DNA from: Bradysia coprophila
Lineage: Eukaryota > Arthropoda > Insecta > Diptera > Sciaridae
NCBI RefSeq assembly: GCF_014529535.1
Contig: NW_023503295.1
Location: 4,125,970 to 4,189,969, forward strand
DNA length: 64,000 nt
Direction: 5' to 3'
Shown here: one piece after another, positions 35,111 to 46,300 of the stretch
How positions within the stretch are numbered: position 1 is the first letter of the stretch
Layout: the number at the start of each line of letters is the position of its first letter
Position numbers and translations under genes: made by a program
The notes under the pieces: generated by a model
Told to the model about the DNA's origin: nothing
Seen by the model: the letters and a program-made list of their open reading frames with translations, nothing else
The model's database searches: none

Positions 35111-36142
35111 ATTCTTCGCAGCGGTCACTTATTTTTTCGCGTTAATGCCACAGCGAAGAGTTCAACTAATTTGAAAAACAACAGCTACACAGTAGAAACC
35201 AGTTTATTTTTTATTTAATGCAACCACGAAAAAAGGCTGTTGTCCCAACCTCCTAATAATATACAACCTTGGCAACCACAGCGGATCATACTGATACAAA
35301 GTGTGAACTGTGTGGAATGTGTGGAATTCATTGAAAACGTGGAAATCATAAGATGTGAGACAATTGAGATGTCGTGGACTGTAAAATATGTCCTTATAGA
35401 GTGTTTAAGTGAGAGAGATGGCGAAATAACATCCTAGTGTTCCATCTCGGGTCTCGAAATTATTTTTATGATGCTGAAAAAGATTGTTCACAGTTGAGCG
35501 CACTTGGGAACTGCCAAATGATTGCTAACCCGAAAGAAATTCAAAATTAATGCGAACTATATACTACAACGTACACCGGCGGCAATGAGTGGTAAAACAA
35601 GACACATTCGCTACACATGTATGTGCTATGCAAATGGATCAAGTAAGGACACCTATCTTACCAGTGGAAAGTTCACATTAGATTCGAATTTCTTTGCAAA
35701 ATTAGCTGATGGGTGACAATTTCCCTAACGTGATGTCCTATCTATATCTACCTTATTCATAACTAACTAAGCCCTACTAATACCCTACTCTACCCCTCTG
35801 CGTTTTCACGGGCTTGGGACCGTTAAATAGAATGTGAAGCTAGCTATTTAGCCGCATTAGTGGATATTGCCGTCATTTAAGCGACCGACATTAAAAACTT
35901 CAGCGCATTGTAAGTATGCACACAACCAAACATACCACACAGTTCAAAAATTCTTTTGTGTTAATATTCGTTTCAGAAACAACACCCCTATTATTATTAT
36001 TAGCAAAAACTAATTATTAAAAAATTATTAACAAAAATAGTAGTACTTGATTTGCAGATATGTTTACTCTTTGACACCTGATTACAGATGCACTTGATTT
36101 TTCAGAGATGTTTACCCATCGACAGCTGAACTCCGACTAAGC
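35111..36142. other. No gene recognised; start of satellite-like modules
   Basis: Two short frames near 35240-35715 have no recognisable motif. From 36055 the first degenerate GATGTTTACTCTTTGACA modules of the downstream satellite appear. Confidence 0.35.
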
Positions 36143-36144
36143 TA

Positions 36145-36827
36145 CACAGAGAAAAAAGTCGGATTAAATGTTTAATCTACGGAAAGATTACGAATATTTT
36201 AAATATTTTGAAAGATTTCGTTTCAATCTTTTTTCAAAGATTACAAAAATTAAATCTTTCGATAGATTGCGTTTCGGGTTAAAATGGCTAAAATTGATAG
36301 TAGCAATAATATTTTCCATACGCTTATGATACTTTTCAATAGTTTTGCCAGGCTCAACTTCCTTATCGTTGCTCATACAGATTTATGATAATAGTTAATT
36401 AAATAATTGGAAAAATGAAAAAAAAAATGTTGCTTTCGATTAGGATTTGAACTCGTTTACTATGATGGTTACCTCAGTTGGTACAAAGGTTTCGTTCAGA
36501 AGATTATTTTTTAATCTTTGAAGGAGTAAAATCTCCGCAACAACGGTTCGAAAATAATCTTGCTAAGATTAAGAACCCAATAGCTCAGTGGTACAGGACT
36601 GGAGATACGGAGATACCGAGGTGAACGAGTTCAAATCCTGATCATAGTAAGTAAAAAAAAACATTTAATTTCAATTAAACAAATAAAATTTCCAATTTCA
36701 GAATAAATAAAACAAATAAGTCTGACTCCAATATTCAAATAAATTTTGGAAAAAAATTTTTAATTTCAAAATAAAGAAAATTGAAATCCGAAAAAGATTT
36801 AAATCTAATCCAGGATTTTTGTCTGTG
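36145..36827. mobile_element. TA-flanked MITE-like element with tRNA-like core
   Basis: Inverted ends (CACAGAGAAAAAAGTCGGAT on the left, reversed CACAGACAAAAATCCTGGAT on the right) are flanked by TA dinucleotides (36143-36144, 36828-36829), as for Tc1/mariner-type MITEs. It lies within the satellite modules. The interior has inverted copies of AGGATTTGAACTCG and a tRNA-like segment (36576-36650). No transposase. Confidence 0.65.
36576..36650 (+). other. tRNA-like segment (polymerase III A and B boxes)
   Basis: TAGCTCAGTGG (36581-36591) fits the A box, and GAGTTCAAATCCT (36627-36639) fits the B box at normal spacing. No good acceptor stem or anticodon arm could be drawn, so it is a tRNA-derived (SINE-like) sequence or a tRNA pseudogene rather than a working tRNA. 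Confidence 0.5.
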
Positions 36828-36837
36828 TACATATGTG

Positions 36838-38720
36838 TTTATTTTGGCAGAGATGTTTACTCTTTGACAGCCAATCATCGACTGAAATATACACTTCTTT
36901 TGGCAGAGATGTTTTTACTCTTTGATAGCCCATCACAGACTAAAGTATTTCCTTATTTTGGCAGAGATGTTTACTCTTTGACAGCCAATCGCCGACTAAA
37001 GTAGGTCCTTATTTTGGCAGAGATGTTTACTCTTTGACAGCCAATCATCGACGAAAGTATACATTTATTTCGGCAGAGATGTTTACTCTTTGACAGCCAA
37101 TCGCCGACTGAAGTATACCCTTGTTTTGCAGAGATGTTTACTCTTTAACAGCCAATCATCGACTGAAGTATACCCTTGTTTTGCAGAGATGTTTACTTTT
37201 TGACAGCCAATAATCGACTGAAGTATACCCTTGTTTTGGCAGAGATGTTTACTCTTTGACAGCCAATAATCGACTGAAGTATACCCTTGTTTTGGCAGAG
37301 ATGTTTACTATTTGACAGTCAATCATCGACTGAAGTATACCCTTATTTCGGCAGAGATGTTTACTCTTTGACAGCCAATCGCCGACTGAAATATACCCTT
37401 GTTTTGGCAGAGATGTTTATTCTTTGACAGCCAATCACCGACTAAAGTAGGTCCTTATTTTGTCATAGATGTTTACTTTTTGACAGCTAATCATCGACTG
37501 AAGTATACCCTTATTTCGGCAGAGATGTTTACTCTTTGACAGCCAATCGCCGACTAAAGTAGGTCCTTATTTTGTCATAGATGTTTACTTTTTGACAGCC
37601 AATAATCGACTGAAGTATACCCTTGTTTTGGCAGAGATGTTTACTCTTTGACAGCCAATAATCGACTGAAGTATACCCTTGTTTTGGCAGAGATGTTTAC
37701 TATTTGACAGTCAATCATCGACTGAAGTATACCCTTGTTTTGGCAGAGATGTTTACTATTTGACAGTCAATCATCGACTGAAGTATACCCTTATTTCGGC
37801 AGAGATGTTTACTCTTTGACAGCCAATCGCCGACTGAAATATACCCTTGTTTTGGCAGAGATGTTTATTCTTTGACAGCCAATCACCGACTAAAGTAGGT
37901 CCTTATTTTGTCATAGATGTTTACTTTTTGACAGCTAATCATCGACTGAAGTATACCCTTATTTCGGCAGAGATGTTTACTCTTTGACAGCCAATCACCG
38001 ACTAAAGTAGGTCCTTATTTTGTCATAGATGTTTACTTTTTGACAGCCAATCAACGACTGAAGTATACCCTTATTTCGGCAGAGATGTTTATTTTTTGAC
38101 AGCCAATCGCCGACTGAAGTATACCCTTGTTTTGGCAGAGATGTTTACTCTTTGACAGCCAATCATCGACTGAAGTCAGTACCGGACTGGCTCGAAAAAG
38201 CCCATCGGGGGCTCCATGCAACTCAATTTAAAAAGGCCCACAAATTAAAAATTCTCATACAAAAATCCAAAAGGCCCATCGGGAATTACCCGAATTCACC
38301 ATATGGCCAGTCCGGGCCTGACTGAAGTATACCCTTGTTTTGCAGAGATGTTTACTCTTTGACAGCCAATAATCGACTGAAGTATACCATTGTTTTGGCA
38401 GAGATGTTTACTCTTTGACAGCCAATCACCGACTAAAGCATACCCTTGTTTTGGCAGAGATGTTTACTCTTTGACATCCAATAATCGACTGAAGTATACC
38501 TTTGTTTTGGCAGAGATGTTTACTCTTTAACAGCCAATCATCGACTGAAAAATACACTTCTTTTGGCAGAGATGTTTTTACTCTTTGATAGCCCATCACA
38601 GACTAAAGTATTTCCTTATTTTGGCAAGGATTTTTACTCTTTGACAGCTCATCACCAACCGAAGTATGTCCTTTCTTTGGAAGAGATGCTTAGGTGTACT
38701 CTTCGACAGCTGAAGTTAGT
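36838..38720 (+). repeat. 56 bp satellite array
   Basis: About 33 tandem copies of a unit near CAGAGATGTTTACTCTTTGA followed by CAGCCAATCATCGACTGAAG and TATACCCTTGTTTTGG. Longer segments are duplicated (about 37195-37430 and 37590-37860), giving higher-order structure. The unit shares AGATGTTTACT(C/G)TTTGA with the modules of repeat family A, suggesting it expanded from that element. It is interrupted by a MITE at 38177-38320. Confidence 0.93.
38177..38320. mobile_element. hAT-type MITE inside the satellite
   Basis: A 144 bp element with ends CAGTACCGGACTGGC and CAGGCCCGGACTGGC (reversed). The 8 bp satellite sequence ACTGAAGT is exactly duplicated on both sides (38169-38176, 38321-38328). 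CCGGACTGG-type ends are typical of hAT MITEs. Confidence 0.93.
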
Positions 38721-38898
38721 TTAGCATATGAAAAAATAAATTAGAATAAGATGTAAGTTGGCACGTGCTATTGGCACTTGGGTGCGAATAGTCTATAAGA
38801 AGGCTATTGGCACTTGGGTGCGAATAGTCTATATGAATGCTATTGGCACTTGGGTGCCAATAGTTTATACGAAGGCTATTGGCACTTGGGTGCCAATA

Positions 38899-39091
38899 GT
38901 CTATACGAAGGCTGTTGGCACTGGAGTGGAATTAGTTTATACGAATGCTATTGGAAGATGATTTGTGTAATTCATGTCGAAATAAGATTTTGCGCCGCGC
39001 ATCTTATGTCGACATGAATTACACAAATCATCTTCCAATAGCATTCGTATAAACTAATTCCACTCCAGTTCCAACAGTCTTCGTATAGACT
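38899..39091. repeat. 193 bp palindrome
   Basis: AGTTTATACGAATGCTATTG ... CAATAGCATTCGTATAAACT with inner arms GTGTAATTCATGTCGA and TCGACATGAATTACAC around a loop near 38990. Confidence 0.9.
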
Positions 39092-39135
39092 ATTGATAAT
39101 TTTGTTACTAAATTAAAAATTAAATATTTTTTTAA

Positions 39136-39965
39136 AGTTTACGTTCTTATTCGTAGAAGAATAATTTCCCTAGGGTCGAACGAACACCCATACGTTCTTA
39201 TTCGTAAAAGGATAAATTCACTAGGGTCGAACGAACATTCAGACGTTTTTATTCGTAAAAGGATAAATTTTATTAGGCTGCAGCAGAACACCTCTATGTT
39301 CCTCTTCGTAAAAGGATAAATTGTTTATTGAAGTAGGTCTATTATTTTTGATTTTTTGTTTCATTTTGTCAAATCATCTAATGTAATATAAAGAGAAAAT
39401 CACATCGAATTTGTGATCATAGGAACTTTAGTCCAAATTGTGTGTTTGTCGTGTTCTGGTTCATTAAACTTTTCTTTACATAAATCGTTATTTCACTGGA
39501 ACTTATGTCCCAGATTCCTGCCGATTCCAACATGAACAGAACATCTCTACGCTCCTATTAGTAAAAGGAGAAATTCTGTTAGCGTCGATCAAAACACATC
39601 TACCTTACTCTTCGTAAAATGATAAATTTCCTAGGGTCGAACGAACACCCATAAGCTCTTATTCGTAAAAGGATAATTTCTATTAGGGTAGAGCAGAACA
39701 CATCTACGTTCCTCTTAGTAAAAAGATGAATTCACCAGGGTTGAACAGACCACCTTTCGTTCCTATTCGTAAAAGTAGAAATTCTGTAGTTTCTAGTAGA
39801 TCACCTCTACGTCCCTTTTCGTAGAAGCATAAATTCGGAAAGATAAATCGAACACCCATACGTTCTTATTCGTAAAAGGATAAATTCACTAGGGTCGAAC
39901 CAATACCCAGACGTTCTTAATCGTAACAGGATAAATTTTATTAGGCTACAGCAGAACACCTCTAG
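39136..39965. repeat. Degenerate 51-55 bp tandem array
   Basis: About eleven units with CGTTC(T/C)TATTCGTAAAAG, GATAAATTC(A/T) and TAGGGTCGA(A/G)C blocks, interrupted by unrelated sequence at about 39330-39535. Confidence 0.8.
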
Positions 39966-40744
39966 ACGGAAAATATAAGAACGCCAGGCGACAGTTTCAA
40001 TGTTTTTTTTTTTGAAAATTGAAGGCATACGGAATACAGAAAACAGTTTGGGGTTGTTACATGGCGCTTCTTAACTTCCTGCAGATTCGATTTCAGTTGA
40101 CAAATTTCATAAAATGCCTCTCAATTTTAGAAATTGTTAATTATTTAGGCGTTCCTACGCTTCATAAAGACGAACTTCTGATTATGTCATTAACTGTCAT
40201 TTAAACAATAACAAACATAAACAACATTTTATGTTAATAGCCTTCACCCAAGTGCCAATAGTCTTCATATAGACTAATCGCACTCAAGTGCCAATAGCAT
40301 TCATATAGACTATTGGCACCCAAGTGCCAATAGTCTTCTTATACACTATTCGCACCCAAGTGCCAATAGTCACTTCGATGTAAATTTGTGTATCGGTGAC
40401 AGTGATTTAAGATGTTTTGGAAGTTTAAGAATGAAAAATAGGCTGATCCAAAATTACAGAGGTTTTGTAAATACGAAATTTTTACTGAGCCGTTCCAGAA
40501 CCTAGATTATCCCGCTCATCATTTCAAAAATAAACAAAAACAGGATTTAATGAAAGACGCACCATCGAAATTTTTGTGTCAGTGATTTGACAGTGCTACC
40601 GCTGTAAACCCAGTGTTGTCAGTTGTTTGTCATTACTTTTGCAAGTAGAGGTATAATATTGATATCGGATTGGATATTAGTATTTGCATGTCAACTCTTT
40701 TTTTTCTGTTTCTAATTAGCTAAAATTTAAATTAATTATAATCC

Positions 40745-43231
40745 ATGGGCGATATGGCACAACAAATAAACGAACTGGAGCTGATGTTTGGTTAGTGACT
40801 GTTTAAGTTAATCTTTACCGCTTTTTCCTCAATATCATTAATATTACGTGTTCGCATTGCCAACAATGGAAAAATTACACAAATTTGCAAAGTAAATAGA
40901 CGTTCGTTTCCCACAGAAAGAGCAACATCGCCGTCAAATTTAGAACCAGATCTGCTGGCCATAGATACGATCGTGAAAATAATTCAAACCGATAAGCATT
41001 TATCGTCGTTCGCCGCTCAGAAGATTAAAGACAAAGTCAATTCCACCAATCCGAAAGTGGTTCTACTGTCATTAGACGTAATGTCAACCCGTTCTTATGT
41101 TTCCCGAAAATCAAAATAATTTTTTGAATTTTTTTTTGTCTTTGTGGATTTTAGATTTTAGACGAATGCATGACCAAGTGCACCAATGTGCACGGCGAAG
41201 TTGGCAAATTTAAGTTTCTCAACGAACTGATCAAACTAGTGTCACCAAAGTATAAGGGCGATGAAACATCCAAGGACATTCAGTGTAAAATTTTGGACTT
41301 GCTGCTGATCTGGACGATTCAATATCCACAAGAGCATAAAATCAAAGAGGCCTACGATATGTTAATTAAACAAGGCGTTGTCCATGAACCGCCGAAGAGT
41401 ACTCGAACTGAAAAAACAAAACCCCTTCCGTCGGACTTCGATTCCATTCCACAGAAACTACTGCTGAGCACGAATCCTCGGGATATACAGGTTGCGAATC
41501 TGATGATCAAGTCAATGATGGAAAATGTAAGTTTTACCGGTGCAGCGCGTGTGCTAATCCAGCGGCAATATCACATTTCCCTCTTTCCCTCGTCATGTTA
41601 GAAAAGCCGCAGTGCTGAAATCAAATTAAGGCGTGGCCTCGAATTGAAAAAAGCTATGGACAATGCTTCCCTGCTGAACGACATGCTGAACAACTTTAAA
41701 CTTAATGAAACTACAGAGGACGAATTGGTCACAATTAGGGAGTTGTATACGTCGTGTAACAATTTACTTCCGACAATATCTAGGCTGGCCGAGGATGTTC
41801 ATAATAACGAACTGTTAGGTAAGCTGATCAAATTGTTCGTCCTTTCGCGGCAAATTTATCCTTTAAATCGATTCACTCAAAGGTGAGGCGCTTAAAGTCA
41901 ACGACTGCTTATTGGATATAACAAAACGTTACAACGATGTTGTCAACAATACAGGACCAAAGTGGCCAAAGTGGCTCGGTACCTCGACCACTCCACAAAG
42001 CTCAAATCCATCAAGCGCTGATCTGCTAACAAATAACAAATTCCCAAAAACATCGACGTCAACACAAGCAGCCACTACCCTAGATGAACTGAATGAAATT
42101 TTTTCTAGTCATTCCACACCAACACCGCTACCGTTCGACGTAACAGACGTGTTGAAACCAATTTCGGTTCAAGCTGGTGTTCCTGCGCAGTCAGGCAAGA
42201 CATTGGGCACTTAGTTATGATTATCGTTTCGTGGAATTCGAATTTTATTTCCAGAATCAATTAGCAGCATCTTTGAACCGCTGAAACCGAAACCTCTGCA
42301 GCTGATAGATGACATCAGTGAAGATCTGTTCAAGGAAGTGTTGAGCACTGACGAACGACAAGGATCGTTTAACAAGTGAGGAACATTTCTGTGCGCCAGA
42401 CCAATGCAATTTACACTTCTTTTCAACTCAACAGGGCAGCCGATAAGACGCCACTAAATGCACTAGTAAATGCGAAACAGTCACCAATAAGGAATTTTGC
42501 CGATCTGGATTCGATAGTAAGCAACCTAAAAACAAATTTAACATGTGGCAGTGAAAGCAATCACTCCAAGCCTTGTGATGACGACGAAATGATTGAAATT
42601 GCACCATCCGACGATAACCTACTGTTGACCGCTACTGTGTCCGATGTGATAGATGCACAACAGTTGTTAACTGCATCGAGAGATACCGACACTGCACTGC
42701 AACAAGACTTAAAAATCGGCGGCGAACTAGCGGATCGTCCATTATCCAATTTTAATATTGAAATTGATTCAATTACGCCGGGCGACAGTCCTCCCCGGGT
42801 CATAATGAAGGAAACAGCTGGACTAGAGATTACGTTATATTTTACTAAAGATCGTCCCCGCGATGATATTTCTGTGATAGTTATAACGACAACCAATCAT
42901 AATTCGATTTCTGTGAAGGACTATCAATTCGATGCCAGTGTTTCGAAGGTTTGTTCAATGTTTTGCATTTCTCCACAAAAAAAAAAGGTTTCAATTTATT
43001 AACACAACAAAATACGTCTAGCCATGCAAGTTACGGCTCCAACCAGCGTCCGACACAAATCTTCCAGGAATTCTACCGTTTCGTCCGCCAACGAAAGAAA
43101 TCACGCAGATAATGCTGCTATCAAACAAGACCGGTGTCTCGCCGAAAATTACTTGCATAGTTAGCTACTGTCTGGAAAACGATCCGGATCCAGTGAAAGA
43201 GTCTATCACCATCACCGATCTACCGAATTGA
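40745..43231 (+). CDS. Gga: GGA: Golgi-localised, gamma-ear-containing Arf-binding adaptor
   Basis: Eight exons: 40745-40790, 40917-41077, 41155-41526, 41602-41818, 41883-42194, 42255-42375, 42435-42948 and 43022-43231. They total 1953 nt (650 residues). Domains in order: VHS (about 1-150, LDECMTKCTNVHGEVGKFKF), which binds acidic-dileucine sorting signals; GAT (about 170-300, ELKKAMDNASLLNDMLNNF), which binds Arf-GTP; a low-complexity hinge; and the gamma-ear domain (about 525-650, AGLEITLYFTKDRP to KESITITDLPN). GGAs recruit clathrin at the trans-Golgi network. The intron after exon 5 uses a GC donor (TCAG then GCAAGA) with a normal AG acceptor; the others are GT-AG. Convergent with Lst8, 158 bp between stops. 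Confidence 0.97.
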
Positions 43232-43389
43232 AATGAGAGAAAGTACTTGGAAACAATGGAAACTAAAATTCCGGGCATTTTAAGATGAAAGTATTGTAAC
43301 TGTAGCATACATGTTGCGCATGTTGTCAAACAATTAACAAACAAACAAACAAAAACTAAGAAAATTTAAAACAAATCAATTGCTGCAAT

Positions 43390-46300
43390 TTATTCACGAA
43401 AAGCTAAAGCAGTCACTGCTTTTTGATGACCATAATATTCCCGTTCCACCTTCTTTTCGGCTATTTTCCATAGTGTGGCTTTCCCGACTGATGATGCTGT
43501 GGAAGGGAATAGAAAAAGGCAATGAATTGATGGCACATGACGGAAAAAAAGAAGAAAGAAAACAGTAATGAGTGTGAAAGGGCTGTTCTCTCGCCCTTCA
43601 ACAGTTAATGTGAACGTGTCCAATACGCATCACAAGCATCGGAAACTCTATTGGTAATTTACTGTGTGGTGAGTCAACATTTAATTTACTTTTGAACGTT
43701 AGTGAGTCGACGACTCGCCGTAGTTAGATTCTTAAGAGTCATATCGCCAAGACTTCAGGTGATTGGGGAACAAGCCGACTCCGATTTTAATGAGTGATAG
43801 CTCGTTGGATTCGTCTTTCAATTCTAGGAAACACGTATCTTTCACTTTTTCTAAAAAAAAATTGTTTTCTGTGAAAAGTGTTCAAAAGTGATCACATGTC
43901 AGAGAGTACCGAAAACAGTTTTTCGGCAATAACTCAAGAAAAAATTATTTTAAATTGTTGTAATGTGGTACGATTGTCGGCCTTGGAAAGACCTACAGAT
44001 AGAGTATACGCACTGCTTGGTGCTAGTTGATCCACGAGAGCTATGACTTAAAATATAGTGAATGTTTGGAGAGTACTGCTTCTCTGCAGCTTCGTTGTTC
44101 CACGGAACTAAGTATGGGGTGTTGTAGCTGGCCTCACCCACTATCGTTCTACACATAAATGAGTCCAGTACTTTTGTGCTGCAAGCCTACAGAAGTCTTG
44201 AAAAAAAAGTTGGTGCCAAAATGCAGATTTTTTTCTTCTTTCTGAGGGCTCTACAGCTGGAACAGCATCTGGAACGGTACTATGGCAGTCATTCTTCATC
44301 GTCTTTATCGAAAAACGCTTCGATATGTCACGAATATATCAGATCCAATGTTAGTAATATCAAGAGAAAAATTATCAAATTTTTCTCGGAGGATTTTAGT
44401 CAAATAAAGTGTTTGCGTATAGCAAATGACCTCAGGACTCCGGAACAGTAGTTAGTTTTTCAATCGGACCAATATTTGCTACGTGACAGGAGTTTGGCAA
44501 ACCGTTTGCTCCCACTTGATCATATCGTTTTTCCAAACTTCTGTCGCTTAGCAAATATTGGTCCAATTGAAAAACTAACTACTGTTCCGGAGTCCTGAGG
44601 TCATTTGCTATACGCTAACACTTTATTTGACTAAAATCCTCCGAGAAAAATTTGATAATTTTTCACAAGAATTACTAACGCTGGATATGTTGTAACGACC
44701 TATATTCGAGTCAAAGTGAAGCGTATACGGTAAGGGAATAGTAGACGATAAAGAATGACTGCCATAGTACCGTTCCAGATGCTGTTCCAGCTGTAGAGCC
44801 CTCAGAAAGAAGAAAGAAATCTGCATTTTGGCACCAACTTTTTTTCTAACACTTCTGTAGGCTTGCAGCACAAAAGTACTGGGCTCATTTATGTGTGGAA
44901 CGATAGTGGGTGAGGCCAGCTACAACACCCCATACTTAGTTCCGTGGAACAACGAAGCTGCAGAGAAGCAGTACTCTCCGAACATTCACTATATTTTAAG
45001 TCATAGCTCTCGTGGATCAACTAGCACCAAGCAGTGCGTATACTCTATCTGTAGGTCTTTCCAAGGCCGACAATCGTACAACATTACAACAATTTAAAAT
45101 AATTTTTTCTTGAGTTATTGCCGAAAAACTGTTTTCGGTACTCTCTGACATGTGATCACTTTTGAACACTTTTCACAGAAAACAAATTTTTTTAGAAAAA
45201 GTGAAAGATACGTGTTTTCTAGAATTGAAAGACGAATCCAACGAGCTATCACTCATTAAAATCGGAGTCGGCTTGTTCCCCAATCACCTGAAGTCTTGGC
45301 GATATGACTCTTAAGAACCACAATCTTTTGCTGACGATATACTTGATAAATTGACAATATCCTCCACACTTATACTAACGACGACCGTATGCGACATTAC
45401 GTTTAAATAGGCGAAGAGCTCAAAGTCTTATGACATCTTTCTGGCACAGTGATACTCTTGGCTTATGAAGTAATTGTCTTTCCCTGAACCGTAATCGATT
45501 TGCAAGATCATTTTTATACTGGCTGCGCCATTGTGAACAGTCCTTTTTTCGCTTTCAATGATTAGCTCACATTTTGAATTAATTGATTTTCCCCCGATTA
45601 CACCCACTGGAGTGAAGAACCGAAACGGAAATGACATGACATCAAAATGACGTAATCGGTATACGAGCGGTTCAGGTCAAATGTCGGCTGTTAGGCGGTT
45701 GGAACGAACAGAAAACAGGACAATAGAGGTCTCGTATTGGCAGTTTTACCATAATATGTTCTTGTCGAAACTTAGGACTACTTGGTAGGGCGTATCGAAT
45801 TTTGAGAATTTTAAGGGTCGCGATAGCCTGTGTGCGGAAAACGTAGATCATTGAAAACTAAGTCCAGGCATATGGTTGATGGATCCGAAGGGGCCCGGGA
45901 AGAAGTCCCACCGGACGACTTTAACTTTCAAATGGTCATAACTCGGAAAGTTGAGAGTATTTCTGAAAACAATGTTCTAGCAGGATGTAGAGCGTTAAAA
46001 ACTCTACAAAACTGCCAAAGAAACCGATGGTCCAAAAGGTGTGTCTGTCGAGGTTTTCTAACATCGAAAGTTCGACATTTTGGTTTTTGACTTTTATTTC
46101 CTGAGAGACAAATTATTGACTTTAGCTAGAGTTCAGCTACTGTTATGGAATATTATGTGCACTTACTGGCCAAGGTTACCTCGACTCAGCAACACCGGTT
46201 ACAGTGTCTGCACTGGCTTCGTGGGCGACGTGGGTACACTTAAAAAGTTCATTCATTAATGTTGAAAAAGTGGTTTCGGATGGATCGCCGACCGGGACAA

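Larger units (their letters stand above)
38768..40370. mobile_element. Foldback-like element with minisatellite arms
   Basis: The left end has about five 36 bp units (CTATTGGCACTTGGGTGCGA plus linker); the right end (40233-40370) carries the same units reversed. Units contain CTATTGGCAC-TTGG-GTGCCAATAG, a perfect 10 bp hairpin. Between them are a 193 bp palindrome (38899-39091) and a degenerate array of about eleven 51-55 bp units (39136-39965, consensus CGTTCTTATTCGTAAAAGGA). Arms made of tandem repeats recall the Foldback elements of flies. No transposase. Confidence 0.7.

Noticed and set aside
36576-36650. A functional tRNA gene
   Set aside because: A and B boxes fit, but no proper acceptor stem or anticodon arm could be drawn, and it sits inside a MITE-like element.
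43950-45097. Pair of near-identical 68-residue frames on opposite strands
   Set aside because: Same reason: arms of the 43731-45315 fold-back.
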